A stretch of DNA of 64,000 bases from Aminipila sp032051575 (GCF_032051575.1 NZ_DAMBYD010000011.1:1-64000), one strand, 5' to 3'; positions 43,801-52,382 are shown, counted from the first letter of the stretch. Notes: generated by a model from the sequence alone, not told the origin. Translations and numbers: made by a program.

Positions 43801-43980
43801 CTCAACTTCCTCAGGTGATGCATTCCCATAGGAAGTCATCACCAATGCATATGGATATTCTATCTTAGGAAATAAATCCTGTGGTAATCCAATCAAAGAA
43901 TAAACACCCAGTACAACTACCATCAACATCAGCATTACAGTTGCTATTGGTCGTTTTATGGATATACTAGCTAAATTCAT
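40834..43980 (-). CDS. RND-type efflux permease (HAE1/AcrB-like)
   Basis: 1048 residues. Proton-driven multidrug pump with 12 membrane segments in two repeats. The N-terminus reads IKRPIATVMLMLMVVVLGVY with GLPQDLFPKIEYP, the signature of this group. The conserved GMLVDNSIVVLENIFR (TM4 region) and GIVVNNAILLVEFINQ (TM10 region) carry the proton-relay acidic/Asn positions. Firmicute members (SwrC type) work without a TolC channel; none is encoded here. It is preceded by its adaptor and followed by tetR. Confidence 0.96.
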   Translation of the reverse strand: MNLASISIKRPIATVMLMLMVVVLGVYSLIGLPQDLFPKIEYPYALVMTSYGNASPEEVEKMVTEPLEKALASVEGLDKMKSMSMPGQSIVMIQFQMDTDMNFATLNMREKIAMVQSYLPDDVGDPMVMKMDMGAIPITQIYVSGDMPLSQLNNQIEDNVVNYLERVAGVASVTVMGGVDEEVAVKINQDRLSGYGLSLAQIAQILAAENINMPSGDVSKGDTEIVVRTMGEFKSVNDIKNLPITLSDRSIVRLGDIASISDTYQDQESISRIDGKTAIGIFITKQSDANTVSTSKAVIKEMKLLQEKFPDLTFTVGFNQADFIQNSIKSVSQSAIMGGLLAVLVVFLFLKNMRSTLVIALSIPISLLATFALMNARGMTLNMITLCSLTIAVGMLVDNSIVVLENIFRIRQETNCAEEAAEKGSKEIFLAIVSSTLTTVVVFLPIALSGGITGMMFKDFCFTIIIALMASLAVAITVVPMLCSKLLTRGLSTEYIRLGKHRYKFRYLQKFTQFIEELKESYEQFMRKALKMRKRIIAICTAIFIVSIVLVGVVGTELMPESDEGTFTINVDVPYGTSLEDKDKILTKIENYAMTIPEMEHCTVDIGQTSMMSFGDSCSLSITLVDKQERKRSTKEVVRQAKKDLAYFTGAELEIKESSSMSFGDESNSDLSIDIKGKELDELDKIGSKLCKQIEAVDNVVSAEVDSSEGDPEVKVVLDRGTAAYYGITASQLANGLSTALSGSTATKLKIDGEEIEVNLSLPDEYGDSVDNMKQIVITGASGMSVPVGQIADFEFGNSPSSVNRMNQQRYITIAVDIQGNDLRKVSQDVIKIVNNYQFPDGYFYESGGEQEQMMESFRSLCLALIVALALVYLILAAQFESVTLPIMVMMSIPFAMSGAFLALFITGTALSMVSFLGLIMLVGIVVNNAILLVEFINQNKQIMGRNEALVQAGKMRLRPILMSAGTTIIGMIPMSIGIGEGGETLAPMGISIIGGLIASTIVTLIFVPVLYSIFDDRKFKKEEKRKAHYEMVSKLEAKWHEEDLKNV

Positions 43981-43998
43981 ATTTACACCTCTATTCTA

Positions 43999-45126
43999 CT
44001 ATTTTGTAATATTAACAGGGGCGCCCTCTGTCACATACTGTTGACCGGATATAACGATTGTGTCGCCTTCTTTAATACCTGAAAGAATTTCCACGTATTT
44101 ACCATTATCTATACCTGTAGTTACTTCATTATATTTTGGTACATTGCCCTTATCCAGAGTAACCACTACAGCTGTGCCATTTTTCATGATTACACTATCT
44201 GAAGGTACACAGAGAGTATTCTTCTTTTCTTCTGAAACAATTCTTATCTCAGCAAACATACCAGCTTTAATTTTACCTTGGTCATCGCTTATTGATATTT
44301 TTATTGGATAAGTAAGCTCTCCAGCAGCCGGTGCTGGTGAAATTGCTTGAATAATCCCTTTGTACGCATCTTTCCCCAATGTTGATATGTATACATCAAC
44401 GGTATCACCAACCTTTAAATCATTAACTATATACTCTGAAACATTGGTATTTATTTGTAATGTACTTACATTTGCCACAGTCATAGCGGGTGCAGCCGAT
44501 GAGGCAATGCTTCCTACTGCTACATTTTTAGATGTTACATACCCATTTATAGGCGAAGTAACTGTACAATTGCTGTAAGAATCACTGGCTGCAGTGTAAT
44601 TCTGCTGTTCATTTAAATAAGTTGACTGAGCCTTCTCATAATCTTGATAAGATACTGCACCTTCCTTATATAAGGCACTGATTCTGTCATAAGAAGACTT
44701 AGCAACATTTAGCCCTTCCTTAGCTTTATTTAATGTAGTGGCAAATTGTGTTCCATCAATTTGAAATAATGTTGTTCCTTTAGCAACCTTATCTCCAATA
44801 TCCACATTAACTGCAGTTATCTTTCCGGTTGCAAGAGGAACAATACTTACTTCTTCTATAGGTTCAACTCTTCCAGTAATCGGAGAAGTCGTATTGATAG
44901 ACATTTTCTCTGCTAAAGCCGTTTTCACATTAACTACAGATTCTTTTTCAGTCTCTGGTGCAGCCATAGAAGATACAACTCTAAAAATAACAAGACCTAT
45001 TATAAATATTACAGCAATAATTGTAATAATCTTTGTCTTTTTCTTTTTCGGTTTTTGTTCTAATACTTCTAAAGTATTATTCTCAGCCGTTTCGCTGAAA
45101 GTAGATGTTTCTTTATTTTTTTTCAA
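43999..45126 (-). CDS. RND efflux periplasmic-adaptor-type (HlyD/AcrA-like) subunit
   Basis: 375 residues. Short cytoplasmic tail, one membrane anchor (about 34-52), then the adaptor parts: barrel-sandwich/biotinyl-lipoyl halves (GKITAVNVDIGDKVAKGTTL and CTVTSPINGYVTSKNVAVGS), a short helical hairpin between them, and a beta-barrel ending. Start is TTG with AGGGGGT upstream. It is the first gene of the adaptor-permease-tetR operon. In a monoderm it would link the pump to the outer face of the membrane. Confidence 0.93.
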   Translation of the reverse strand: MKKNKETSTFSETAENNTLEVLEQKPKKKKTKIITIIAVIFIIGLVIFRVVSSMAAPETEKESVVNVKTALAEKMSINTTSPITGRVEPIEEVSIVPLATGKITAVNVDIGDKVAKGTTLFQIDGTQFATTLNKAKEGLNVAKSSYDRISALYKEGAVSYQDYEKAQSTYLNEQQNYTAASDSYSNCTVTSPINGYVTSKNVAVGSIASSAAPAMTVANVSTLQINTNVSEYIVNDLKVGDTVDVYISTLGKDAYKGIIQAISPAPAAGELTYPIKISISDDQGKIKAGMFAEIRIVSEEKKNTLCVPSDSVIMKNGTAVVVTLDKGNVPKYNEVTTGIDNGKYVEILSGIKEGDTIVISGQQYVTEGAPVNITK

Positions 45127-45165
45127 AATGCTTACCCCCTAAAATAGTATGTCTGTTAAATACTA

Positions 45166-45185
45166 AGCCGACCCATTGGTCGGAC
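45166..45185 (-). promoter_or_regulatory. Likely TetR operator
   Basis: Inverted repeat CCGACC (45168-45173) CATT GGTCGG (45178-45183), just downstream of the -10 box and about 40 bp before the adaptor start. Bound repressor would block the start of transcription. Confidence 0.7.
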
Positions 45186-45191
45186 TTTAAT

Positions 45192-45220
45192 ATAATAATT
45201 CAAAAATATACCAATGTCAA
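45192..45220 (-). promoter_or_regulatory. Promoter of the RND efflux operon
   Basis: On the minus strand: TTGACA (45215-45220), an exact 17-bp spacer and TATTAT (45192-45197). The likely operator begins about 7 bp after the -10 box. Confidence 0.8.
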
Positions 45221-45253
45221 TGATTCATAGTGCGGCAACTTGTACTTTTATTG

Positions 45254-45283
45254 TTACATTAATTGTTTAAATGGGTATATAAT
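45254..45283 (+). promoter_or_regulatory. Promoter of nth
   Basis: TTACAT (45254-45259), an 18-bp spacer and TATAAT (45278-45283). GGAGG and the start codon follow within 25 bp. Confidence 0.6.
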
Positions 45284-45306
45284 AAAAAAATGGAGGTAAA
45301 AGAAAC

Positions 45307-45939
45307 ATGAAATTCACTAAAGAAAAAATAAATGAACTTTTAGATAAATTAGAAGAAATGTATCCAGATGCTGATTGTGCTTTAAATCATAACTCAATCT
45401 TTCAGCTTTTAGTCGCGGTAGTTCTTTCCGCACAAACTACAGATAAAAGTGTTAATTTAGTCACCGAAGAGTTATTTAGAAAATATCCGGATGCTTTCTC
45501 TATGTCACAAGCCATAGAGGAAGACATTCAAAATATAATAAAAAGAATAGGTATGTATAAAACAAAATCTAAAAATGTTTTATCTTTATGTAAAACTTTA
45601 GCTTCAGAATATAACGGACAAGTCCCTGAAGATTACGACAAACTAATCGCATTGCCTGGTGTAGGACGTAAAACCGCCAATGTAGTATTGTCTGTAGGTT
45701 TTGGCCACCAACGGATAGCTGTAGACACTCATGTTTTCAGAGTTTCCAACCGCATAGGTTTAGTTCATGAAAAAGATGTATTAAAAACAGAGCTAGCTCT
45801 AATGAAAGTAATACCAGAAGAAAGATGGTCACGAGCTCACCATAGTCTGATTTTTCATGGCCGCTATTGCTGTGATGCAAGAAAACCAAAATGCGAAGAT
45901 TGTGCAATCTCCGCATTCTGTAAATCCTATAATTTATAA
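45307..45939 (+). CDS. nth: Endonuclease III
   Basis: 210 residues. DNA glycosylase/AP lyase for oxidised pyrimidines. The helix-hairpin-helix LPGVGRKTANVVL holds catalytic Lys122, and Asp140 lies in IAVDTHVFR. The 4Fe-4S cluster has Cys189, 196, 199 and 205 (C-x6-C-x2-C-x5-C). GGAGG lies upstream. The 3' end overlaps that of the convergent hydantoinase gene by 6 bp. Confidence 0.97.
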   Translation: MKFTKEKINELLDKLEEMYPDADCALNHNSIFQLLVAVVLSAQTTDKSVNLVTEELFRKYPDAFSMSQAIEEDIQNIIKRIGMYKTKSKNVLSLCKTLASEYNGQVPEDYDKLIALPGVGRKTANVVLSVGFGHQRIAVDTHVFRVSNRIGLVHEKDVLKTELALMKVIPEERWSRAHHSLIFHGRYCCDARKPKCEDCAISAFCKSYNL

Positions 45940-47337
45940 TTGTGGGCCATTAAACTTAATAGGTTTGCACTTAATAAGCTTTCCGCCGCCCCTATCACCT
46001 AAAAATTCACCGTCTTTAAATACTAACCTGCCCCTGCTATAGGTAGCAACGGGGTATCCTTTTATTTTAACACCCTCCCAAATAGTGTGGTCTGTTTCAC
46101 CATGCATATCCTCATTTGTTATGACAAAGTCTTTCTTCTTATCATAAATAACAATATCTGCATCCAGACCGACTTGAAGACTGCCCTTTTGATCTTCAAG
46201 ACCAAACAACTTAGCTGGGTTTGCAGCACAAAGTTCCACAGCTTTATTGAAAGTAATTTTCCCTTTATTTGCCTCTGACAACATATAAGGATACATATTC
46301 TCAATGCCTGCACACCCATTTGGAATGGTAGTGAAATTACCCGGTTTACCATCCTTAGTGGTTATTCCCCAATCTTTTTCAGCCTGTGTAAACGGGCAAT
46401 GGTCGGTAGCAATAGTTGTGATGTCTCCACGTTTTATACCTTCCCAAAGAGCATCTTGCGATGTCTTACCCTTCATTGGTGGTGAGCAAACAAAGTCTCT
46501 GCCTCTTTTTCTTTTATAGACATCACTGGTAAAATGCAAATATTGAGGACAAGTTTCCGCAAAAATTGGATAGCCTTCATCCCTGGCCTGAGTTACTGCC
46601 TCCATTCCCTGCTTATTCGCAAGATGTACTATGTAAAGAGACGTTCCTGCCATTTTAGCAAGGTTTATAGCTCTTACATCAGCTTCTCCTTCAACCTGTT
46701 CATTTTTAGACATGTAATGCCACCAGGCATCTGTTTTTCCCTCTCCAAGATACTGCTGAATAAGAACATTATTTACATCTCTATTTTCAGCATGGACCCC
46801 AACTAATGCACCAATTTTAGCGGATTTTTGCAAAACTTTATAAAAAGACCCATCATCTACGCCAAAATCATATACCATAAATACTTTGAATGATGGTATA
46901 CCCGCTTTAACGGCATCTTCCATAGAGTCCAGTAATTCTTTAGTTGAAACATCTGACACTCCGATGTGAAAAGAATAGTCAACCACAGCATCAGGTGCTG
47001 CCAAATCATTTCTCCGCTTAATTGCATCAAGCATAAGTTCTCCCTTTGCTTGAAGTATAAAATCAAATACAGTAGTAGTTCCACCGCATGCAGCAGACCT
47101 TGTTCCTGAGTAGTAGTCATCTGTGGAAACCGTACCACCAAATGGCATTGCCAAGTGTGTATGACCATCAATTGCTCCTGGTAGTATAAGCTTCCCCTTT
47201 GCGTCCACTACTTCCGTTTTCTGTTCAGGCTTTAGATTGGTTCCGATTGCTGAAATCTTGCCATTAGAAACAGCAATATCTGCCTTAAACGATGATTCAG
47301 CAGTTACCAATGTGCCACCCTTAATCAGTAAATCCAT
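45934..47337 (-). CDS. hydA: Dihydropyrimidinase/hydantoinase
   Basis: 467 residues, amidohydrolase superfamily. Opens dihydropyrimidine or hydantoin rings. Metal ligands are visible: His59 and His61 (GHTHLAMPFGG), the carboxylated Lys151 (PSFKVFMVYDFG), His182 (VGVHAEN), His238 (YIVHLAN) and Asp312 (ATDHCPFT). GGGGG lies upstream. It follows the NCS1 permease after 33 bp. The pair suggests uptake and degradation of a hydantoin, dihydropyrimidine or related ureide as nitrogen source; beta-ureidopropionase is not in the window. Confidence 0.94.
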   Translation of the reverse strand: MDLLIKGGTLVTAESSFKADIAVSNGKISAIGTNLKPEQKTEVVDAKGKLILPGAIDGHTHLAMPFGGTVSTDDYYSGTRSAACGGTTTVFDFILQAKGELMLDAIKRRNDLAAPDAVVDYSFHIGVSDVSTKELLDSMEDAVKAGIPSFKVFMVYDFGVDDGSFYKVLQKSAKIGALVGVHAENRDVNNVLIQQYLGEGKTDAWWHYMSKNEQVEGEADVRAINLAKMAGTSLYIVHLANKQGMEAVTQARDEGYPIFAETCPQYLHFTSDVYKRKRGRDFVCSPPMKGKTSQDALWEGIKRGDITTIATDHCPFTQAEKDWGITTKDGKPGNFTTIPNGCAGIENMYPYMLSEANKGKITFNKAVELCAANPAKLFGLEDQKGSLQVGLDADIVIYDKKKDFVITNEDMHGETDHTIWEGVKIKGYPVATYSRGRLVFKDGEFLGDRGGGKLIKCKPIKFNGPQL

Positions 47338-47370
47338 GTTTCTACCCCCTTGTTATTTATGAATTTATAG

Positions 47371-48951
47371 CTATGCAATTTTTTCTGTCATAGCTTCATG
47401 CTCTTCTTCTGTTACGATTGAAAGTTGATCGTTCTTCATAAGAGCAACGTATACAACAAAACCAATTATGAAGGATACTATATATCCATTAGCTGCCAGC
47501 CATTGAATAAAGCTTGGTCCTACTCCTGTTGATGGATCGTACAGCATAACTGTATTTCCTAAAAGTGGTATAATAAATGCGGCCACCCATGCAATAATAG
47601 CAGCAACATTCCAGCCGCCCTTATACCAGTATCTTCCACTAGGCCCTGCATAAAGCCCTGCTACATCCACTCTTTTTTGCTTGATAAAATAATAATCTGC
47701 AATAAAAATAGCAGCCACTGGAGCAAGAATCGTTCCGTAATTATTTAACCAAGTAAATACGTAAGCTGCGCCAGATCCATAGATCCACCAAGGCTGTGCT
47801 AAGACTGCAATAATACAAGTAGCAACGACTCCCATCCTATATGTAATTTTAGTCGGAGCCAGATTGGAGAATCCATTTGCAGGGGCAACAACATTTGCTG
47901 CTACACAAGTAGTAATAGTGGCTGCCGCAACACCTATAGCGCAAATAACAACTGCTATTTTATTGTCTACATAATAAAATACATTTGTTGGGTCAAACAT
48001 TGCTGTTCCCATGGAAAGCTTGGTTGACATAGCAAAGAACGCACCTATGTATGCACAAAGGAACATTGGAAGAGGCATTCCATACAACTGCCCTCTAAAC
48101 TGATCCTTTTGTGATCTTGCATATCTTGAAAAGTCTGGAATATTTAAAGCAATAGTAGCCCAGAATGCAATATTTCCAGTCAATCCTGCAAGATATATAT
48201 ACCAGAACCCCCCAAACTGCTCAATTAAAGCTCCATCATTTCCCTGTGACATAACCTCCCCAAAACCAAAGCCTGCTGCATTGGCAGTCATAACGGACCA
48301 GATAAACAAACAAAGCATTACAACAATTAGTAAAGGTCCACCAATATTTTGAACAAGTTTTATTCCCTCAGAGCCCTTATATGCTACCCATCCAATAAAT
48401 ACCATAAATATTAAGAATCCAATTAATTGACCTACCTGACAAGGATTACCAAAGATAGAGATAACCCAGTCTTTGTCTCTAAATGATGGGATAAAGCACC
48501 CAAGAATGGCAGCTACAGCACCGCCGCCAACCCAAGCCTGCACTGCAGTCCAGCCACAAGCTACAAAAGCTCTCAACAGGGCTGGAATATGTGCACCAAC
48601 GCCACCAAAGGTTAATCTTGAAAATACAGGAAATGGAATGCCATATTTAGTTCCTGCATGAGAATTAAGCTGAATAGGAATAAGAACAATTAAATTTCCT
48701 AAAGCTACATTTAGAACTGCAAGCCATGGCGAAACACCCATTCCTATCAGTGCTGCTGCAAGGGAAAGTGAAGGAATACAAATAGCCATACCGATCCAAA
48801 GAGCGGTAATGTTATATGTAGTCCATGTTCTTTGAGATACTGATGAAGGCGCAAGATCTTCATTATAATATTTTGAGTTAACCAGCTCTGCACGAGCAGC
48901 TTCTGTTAATTCATATAGACCATTGCATTCAACCTGTGTGCATTGTGACAT
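47371..48951 (-). CDS. NCS1 family nucleobase/hydantoin:cation symporter
   Basis: 526 residues, about 12 membrane segments. The N-terminal motif EDLAPSSVSQRTWTTYNIT is typical of NCS1 (cytosine, uracil, allantoin, hydantoin or thiamine carriers). GLTGNIAFWATIALNIPDFSRYA is the TM6 substrate region. Linkage to dihydropyrimidinase favours a pyrimidine base, hydantoin or allantoin. AGGAGG lies upstream. A strong CodY box about 100 bp upstream suggests nitrogen/GTP control. Confidence 0.93.
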   Translation of the reverse strand: MSQCTQVECNGLYELTEAARAELVNSKYYNEDLAPSSVSQRTWTTYNITALWIGMAICIPSLSLAAALIGMGVSPWLAVLNVALGNLIVLIPIQLNSHAGTKYGIPFPVFSRLTFGGVGAHIPALLRAFVACGWTAVQAWVGGGAVAAILGCFIPSFRDKDWVISIFGNPCQVGQLIGFLIFMVFIGWVAYKGSEGIKLVQNIGGPLLIVVMLCLFIWSVMTANAAGFGFGEVMSQGNDGALIEQFGGFWYIYLAGLTGNIAFWATIALNIPDFSRYARSQKDQFRGQLYGMPLPMFLCAYIGAFFAMSTKLSMGTAMFDPTNVFYYVDNKIAVVICAIGVAAATITTCVAANVVAPANGFSNLAPTKITYRMGVVATCIIAVLAQPWWIYGSGAAYVFTWLNNYGTILAPVAAIFIADYYFIKQKRVDVAGLYAGPSGRYWYKGGWNVAAIIAWVAAFIIPLLGNTVMLYDPSTGVGPSFIQWLAANGYIVSFIIGFVVYVALMKNDQLSIVTEEEHEAMTEKIA

Positions 48952-49048
48952 AAAATAACACCTCCTAAATCATATGATAAAAACGATTACTTTATATGTA
49001 TATTACGGAATTTAGCTAATGTAACTAGTTTTTTAATTTTTAATTCTA

Positions 49049-49063
49049 AATTTTTTGAAAATT
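49049..49063. promoter_or_regulatory. Strong CodY-box candidate between the NCS1 gene and acn
   Basis: AATTTTTTGAAAATT agrees with AATTTTCWGAAAATT at 14 of 15 positions. It lies 98 bp upstream of the NCS1 start and 80 bp upstream of the acn -35 box. CodY itself is encoded at 3924-4703. Confidence 0.6.
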
Positions 49064-49142
49064 GAGTTAAATAACTGTAATTGCAGTGTTTAAGCATTTT
49101 TCGCCTATTTTTTTATATTTTTTACGCTATATTGATTTTTTC

Positions 49143-49171
49143 TTGACACGCCTTCATGGTGATTGTATAAT
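49143..49171 (+). promoter_or_regulatory. Consensus promoter of acn-icd-gntR
   Basis: Perfect TTGACA (49143-49148), a 17-bp spacer and perfect TATAAT (49166-49171). So strong a promoter is likely held down by a repressor. Confidence 0.88.
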
Positions 49172-49179
49172 TGTATACA
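49172..49179 (+). promoter_or_regulatory. FadR/GntR-type operator candidate
   Basis: The perfect palindrome TGTATACA starts one base after the -10 box and covers the expected transcript start. GT-N-AC palindromes are typical sites of FCD-type GntR repressors, and one is encoded at the end of this gene set. Confidence 0.55.
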
Positions 49180-49217
49180 TAAATACAATATTTTAGTTTT
49201 AACATAGGAGGACTTAA

Positions 49218-51140
49218 ATGGGAAATACTTTAGCTTATAAAATTCTACAAAATCATCTTCTAGAAGGTACCCTTTCCCTGGGAAATGAAATAACAATAAA
49301 AATGGATCAAACCTTAACTCAAGATTCAACTGGAACTATGGTTTATCTTCAGCTTGAAGCTATGAATGTTGATAAAATCCAAACAGAACTTTCTGTAGCT
49401 TATATAGATCACAACACCCTTCAGACTGGGTTCGAAAATGCAGATGATCACGCCTTCATTAAAAGCGTTGCTCAAAGACATGGTGTTCTTTTCTCAAAGC
49501 CAGGTAATGGTATTTGTCATCAATTACACCTAGAAAACTATGGCAAGCCAGGAAAAACATTATTAGGATCAGACAGCCACACTCCAACTGGTGGTGGTTT
49601 AGGAATGATTGCTATTGGTGCAGGCGGCCTAGATGTAGCAATGGCAATGGCAAAAGGCACCTATAGCCTTAATGTCCCAAAAGTAATCAACGTGGAACTT
49701 ACTGGTACATTAAGACCTTGGGTTTCTGCTAAAGACGTTATTTTATATGTGCTTCAAAAATTAACAGTTAAAGGCGGCGTAGGTAAAATTGTTGAATATA
49801 CGGGAGATGGCGTAAAATTCCTGTCAGTTACAGATAGAGCAACTATAACAAATATGGGTGCAGAACTTGGTGCTACAACTTCTGTTTTCCCAAGTGATGA
49901 GAATACTCTTGCATATTTAACTGAACAAGGGCGACCCGATGACTACGTTCCATTAGCTGCTGATGCTGATGCAGTTTATGATGAAATTCTGAGAGTTAAT
50001 TTGTCAGAGCTTACTCCTTTAGCAGCAATGCCTCACAGTCCTGACAATGTAGATTCCATTAAAAATATAGGCAATATAAAAATTGATCAGGTAGCTATAG
50101 GTAGTTGCACAAACTCTTCCTATACAGATTTAATGAAAGTGGCTGCAATTTTAAAAGGTAACAAAATTCACAAGGATGTAAGCCTTGTTATTTCACCAGG
50201 TTCCAGTAAAATACTATCCAAACTGGCTCAAAATGGTGCTCTGGCTGATATGATTAATGCAGGTGCTCGAATTATTGAAAATGCGTGCGGTCCTTGTATC
50301 GGTATGGGGCAGTCCCCTAAATCCGGGGCTGTTTCTCTAAGGACTTTCAACAGAAACTTTAAGGGAAGAAGCGGTACATTAGATGCAGATGTTTACCTGG
50401 TAAGTCCTGAGACGGCTGCTATTTCTGCTATAACTGGCGTTCTTACTGATGGTATGACATGTGGCAGAGAGCTTCCTGCTATTAATTCTGTTGATTTTAC
50501 GTTTAATGATAACTTTATCATTTACCCTAAAGGAACTAATAAAGACAATACAGATGTTGAAATGGGACCAAACATCAAACCATTTCCAAGGAATACTGCT
50601 TTAAGTGACACTGTAAGTGCAACAGTTGTTATACATGCTGGTAATAACATTACAACAGACGATATCATGCCTTCTGATTCAAGATTGCTTCCATATCGTT
50701 CAAACGTTCCACATCTGGCAAACTACTGTTTTGAAAAAATTGACAATCAATTCTCTACTCGCTGCAAAGAAGTTGGCAGCTGTGCTATTATTGGTGGCGA
50801 AAATTACGGCCAAGGAAGCAGCCGAGAGCATGCGGCTCTTGCTCCACTTTATTTAGGTGTAAAATTTGTTTTGTCTAAATCATTTGCAAGAATTCATCGT
50901 TCAAACTTGATTAACAGCGGTATCATGCCTCTAATTTTTGAAAACCCTGCTGATTATGAAGATTTTGCTATTGGCCAGAAACTTGTTATAGAAAATGCAA
51001 AGCAACAGATTAAAGAAAACGTCATTGTAGTAAAGAATTTAGATAACGGCAAAGAATACAGAACCCTTACAAACTTTTCTGACTTAGAAATCAATATGAT
51101 TTTATGCGGTGGAAAAATCAATTCAATTAAAGGAGCGTAG
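49218..51140 (+). CDS. acn: Aconitate hydratase
   Basis: 640 residues, the shorter aconitase form common in Clostridia. Isomerises citrate and isocitrate. GSDSHTPTGGGLGMIAIGAGG is a family signature (substrate region). The 4Fe-4S cysteines lie in GSCTNSSYTD and ACGPCIGMGQ. The C-terminal swivel domain has GENYGQGSSREHAALAP. GGAGG lies upstream. icd follows after 2 bp. Citrate synthase is not in the window. Confidence 0.95.
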   Translation: MGNTLAYKILQNHLLEGTLSLGNEITIKMDQTLTQDSTGTMVYLQLEAMNVDKIQTELSVAYIDHNTLQTGFENADDHAFIKSVAQRHGVLFSKPGNGICHQLHLENYGKPGKTLLGSDSHTPTGGGLGMIAIGAGGLDVAMAMAKGTYSLNVPKVINVELTGTLRPWVSAKDVILYVLQKLTVKGGVGKIVEYTGDGVKFLSVTDRATITNMGAELGATTSVFPSDENTLAYLTEQGRPDDYVPLAADADAVYDEILRVNLSELTPLAAMPHSPDNVDSIKNIGNIKIDQVAIGSCTNSSYTDLMKVAAILKGNKIHKDVSLVISPGSSKILSKLAQNGALADMINAGARIIENACGPCIGMGQSPKSGAVSLRTFNRNFKGRSGTLDADVYLVSPETAAISAITGVLTDGMTCGRELPAINSVDFTFNDNFIIYPKGTNKDNTDVEMGPNIKPFPRNTALSDTVSATVVIHAGNNITTDDIMPSDSRLLPYRSNVPHLANYCFEKIDNQFSTRCKEVGSCAIIGGENYGQGSSREHAALAPLYLGVKFVLSKSFARIHRSNLINSGIMPLIFENPADYEDFAIGQKLVIENAKQQIKENVIVVKNLDNGKEYRTLTNFSDLEINMILCGGKINSIKGA

Positions 51141-51142
51141 GC

Positions 51143-52270
51143 ATGGAATATATTAAAGATTTTGAAAAAATTATTGCAGAACAGATTGCAAGAGTAGAAA
51201 AAATGAAGGTTTCCAGTGAGTTTGTAGATTTTTCTAAACTTGATAAAATTGTAATTGGTATGATTGATGGTGACGGTATCGGACCTGTTATTCTAAAAGA
51301 AGCCAGAAGAGTTTTAAATGAGTTGTTGAAAGATGAGCTATCTTCATGTAAAATTGAATTACGCACTATTGACGGATTAACCATAGAAAATCGAATTGCT
51401 AAAAATGCTACTGTGCCAGAAGATGTACTAGCATCAATAAAGGAATGTCATATTCTTTTAAAGGGCCCTACTACTACCCCTAGCAAAGGGGATAATCTGC
51501 CTAACATTGAAAGTGCTAATGTCACACTAAGGCGAGAGCTTGATTTGTTTGCAAATGTAAGGCCAGTTTATATTCCCGAAAAAAATATTAATTGGGTTTT
51601 CTATAGAGAAAATACTGAAGGCGAATATGCACTTGGCAGCAGAGGCGTGGAAATAAACGATGACATTTCTATTGACTTTAAGGTAACTACAACAGATGGT
51701 ACGAAAAGAATAGCTAAAGCTGCATTTGAATATGCAAAAGCAAATGGCAATAAAAATGTTTCCATTGTGACTAAAGCAAATATTATGAAAAAAACTGATG
51801 GTAAATTTCTAGATTTATGTTATCGGGTTGCTAAAGATTATCCAAACATTAAGGTTGATGACTGGTATGTAGATATTATGGCTGCAAACCTTGTAAATGA
51901 GCAAATCAGAAGTAACTTTAACGTATTTATATTGCCAAACCTATATGGTGATATCATTACCGACGAAGCCGCACAAATTCAAGGCGGTGTCGGCACTGCC
52001 GGCAGTGCCAATGTGGGTACAAAATATGCTATGTTTGAAGCCATTCATGGAAGTGCTCCAAGAATGGTTGCTGAAGGCCTTGCAGACTATGCTAATCCTT
52101 CCAGTATATTAAAAGCTTCGGAGATGATGCTCCGTCATATAGGCTATACTGAAAAAGCCGATATACTTTCAACTGCATTAAACTTTGCTCAAACAAATAA
52201 GCATATGACTGGTGATACATCTGGAGAAACTGCAGCTGCTTTTGCAGACTGTGTTTTATCTCAGATTTAA
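51143..52270 (+). CDS. icd: Isocitrate dehydrogenase
   Basis: 375 residues, isocitrate/isopropylmalate dehydrogenase family. SANVTLRRELDLFANVRP contains the SxNxxLR substrate motif of isocitrate dehydrogenases rather than the LeuB pattern. YRENTEGEYALG, KANIMKKTDGKF and PNLYGDIITDEAAQIQGG supply the Lys and Asp metal/catalytic residues. Length fits the NAD-dependent group. Directly after acn, it points to an oxidative half-cycle that makes 2-oxoglutarate for glutamate. Confidence 0.92.
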   Translation: MEYIKDFEKIIAEQIARVEKMKVSSEFVDFSKLDKIVIGMIDGDGIGPVILKEARRVLNELLKDELSSCKIELRTIDGLTIENRIAKNATVPEDVLASIKECHILLKGPTTTPSKGDNLPNIESANVTLRRELDLFANVRPVYIPEKNINWVFYRENTEGEYALGSRGVEINDDISIDFKVTTTDGTKRIAKAAFEYAKANGNKNVSIVTKANIMKKTDGKFLDLCYRVAKDYPNIKVDDWYVDIMAANLVNEQIRSNFNVFILPNLYGDIITDEAAQIQGGVGTAGSANVGTKYAMFEAIHGSAPRMVAEGLADYANPSSILKASEMMLRHIGYTEKADILSTALNFAQTNKHMTGDTSGETAAAFADCVLSQI

Positions 52271-52310
52271 GTCGGTGTAATTATAATAAAAATCAATCTT
52301 TAAATTTGTA

Positions 52311-52370
52311 ATTTTTTAGCATCTGACCTTCCATCAATTTGTTTCTTTAATTGATGGAAGGTCATTATTG
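52311..52370 (+). repeat. Single copy of the pgk-array hairpin element, in the gntR leader
   Basis: The first 23 bases (from ATTTTTTAGCATCTGACC) are identical to the minus-strand reading of the 87-bp units at 34981-35326. Here the hairpin is perfect: a 15-bp stem (52325-52339 / 52349-52363) around a 9-nt loop, then CATTATT. As at pgk, it ends directly at the ribosome binding site (GGAGG at 52370-52374). Confidence 0.85.
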
Positions 52371-52382
52371 GAGGCTTAACAA

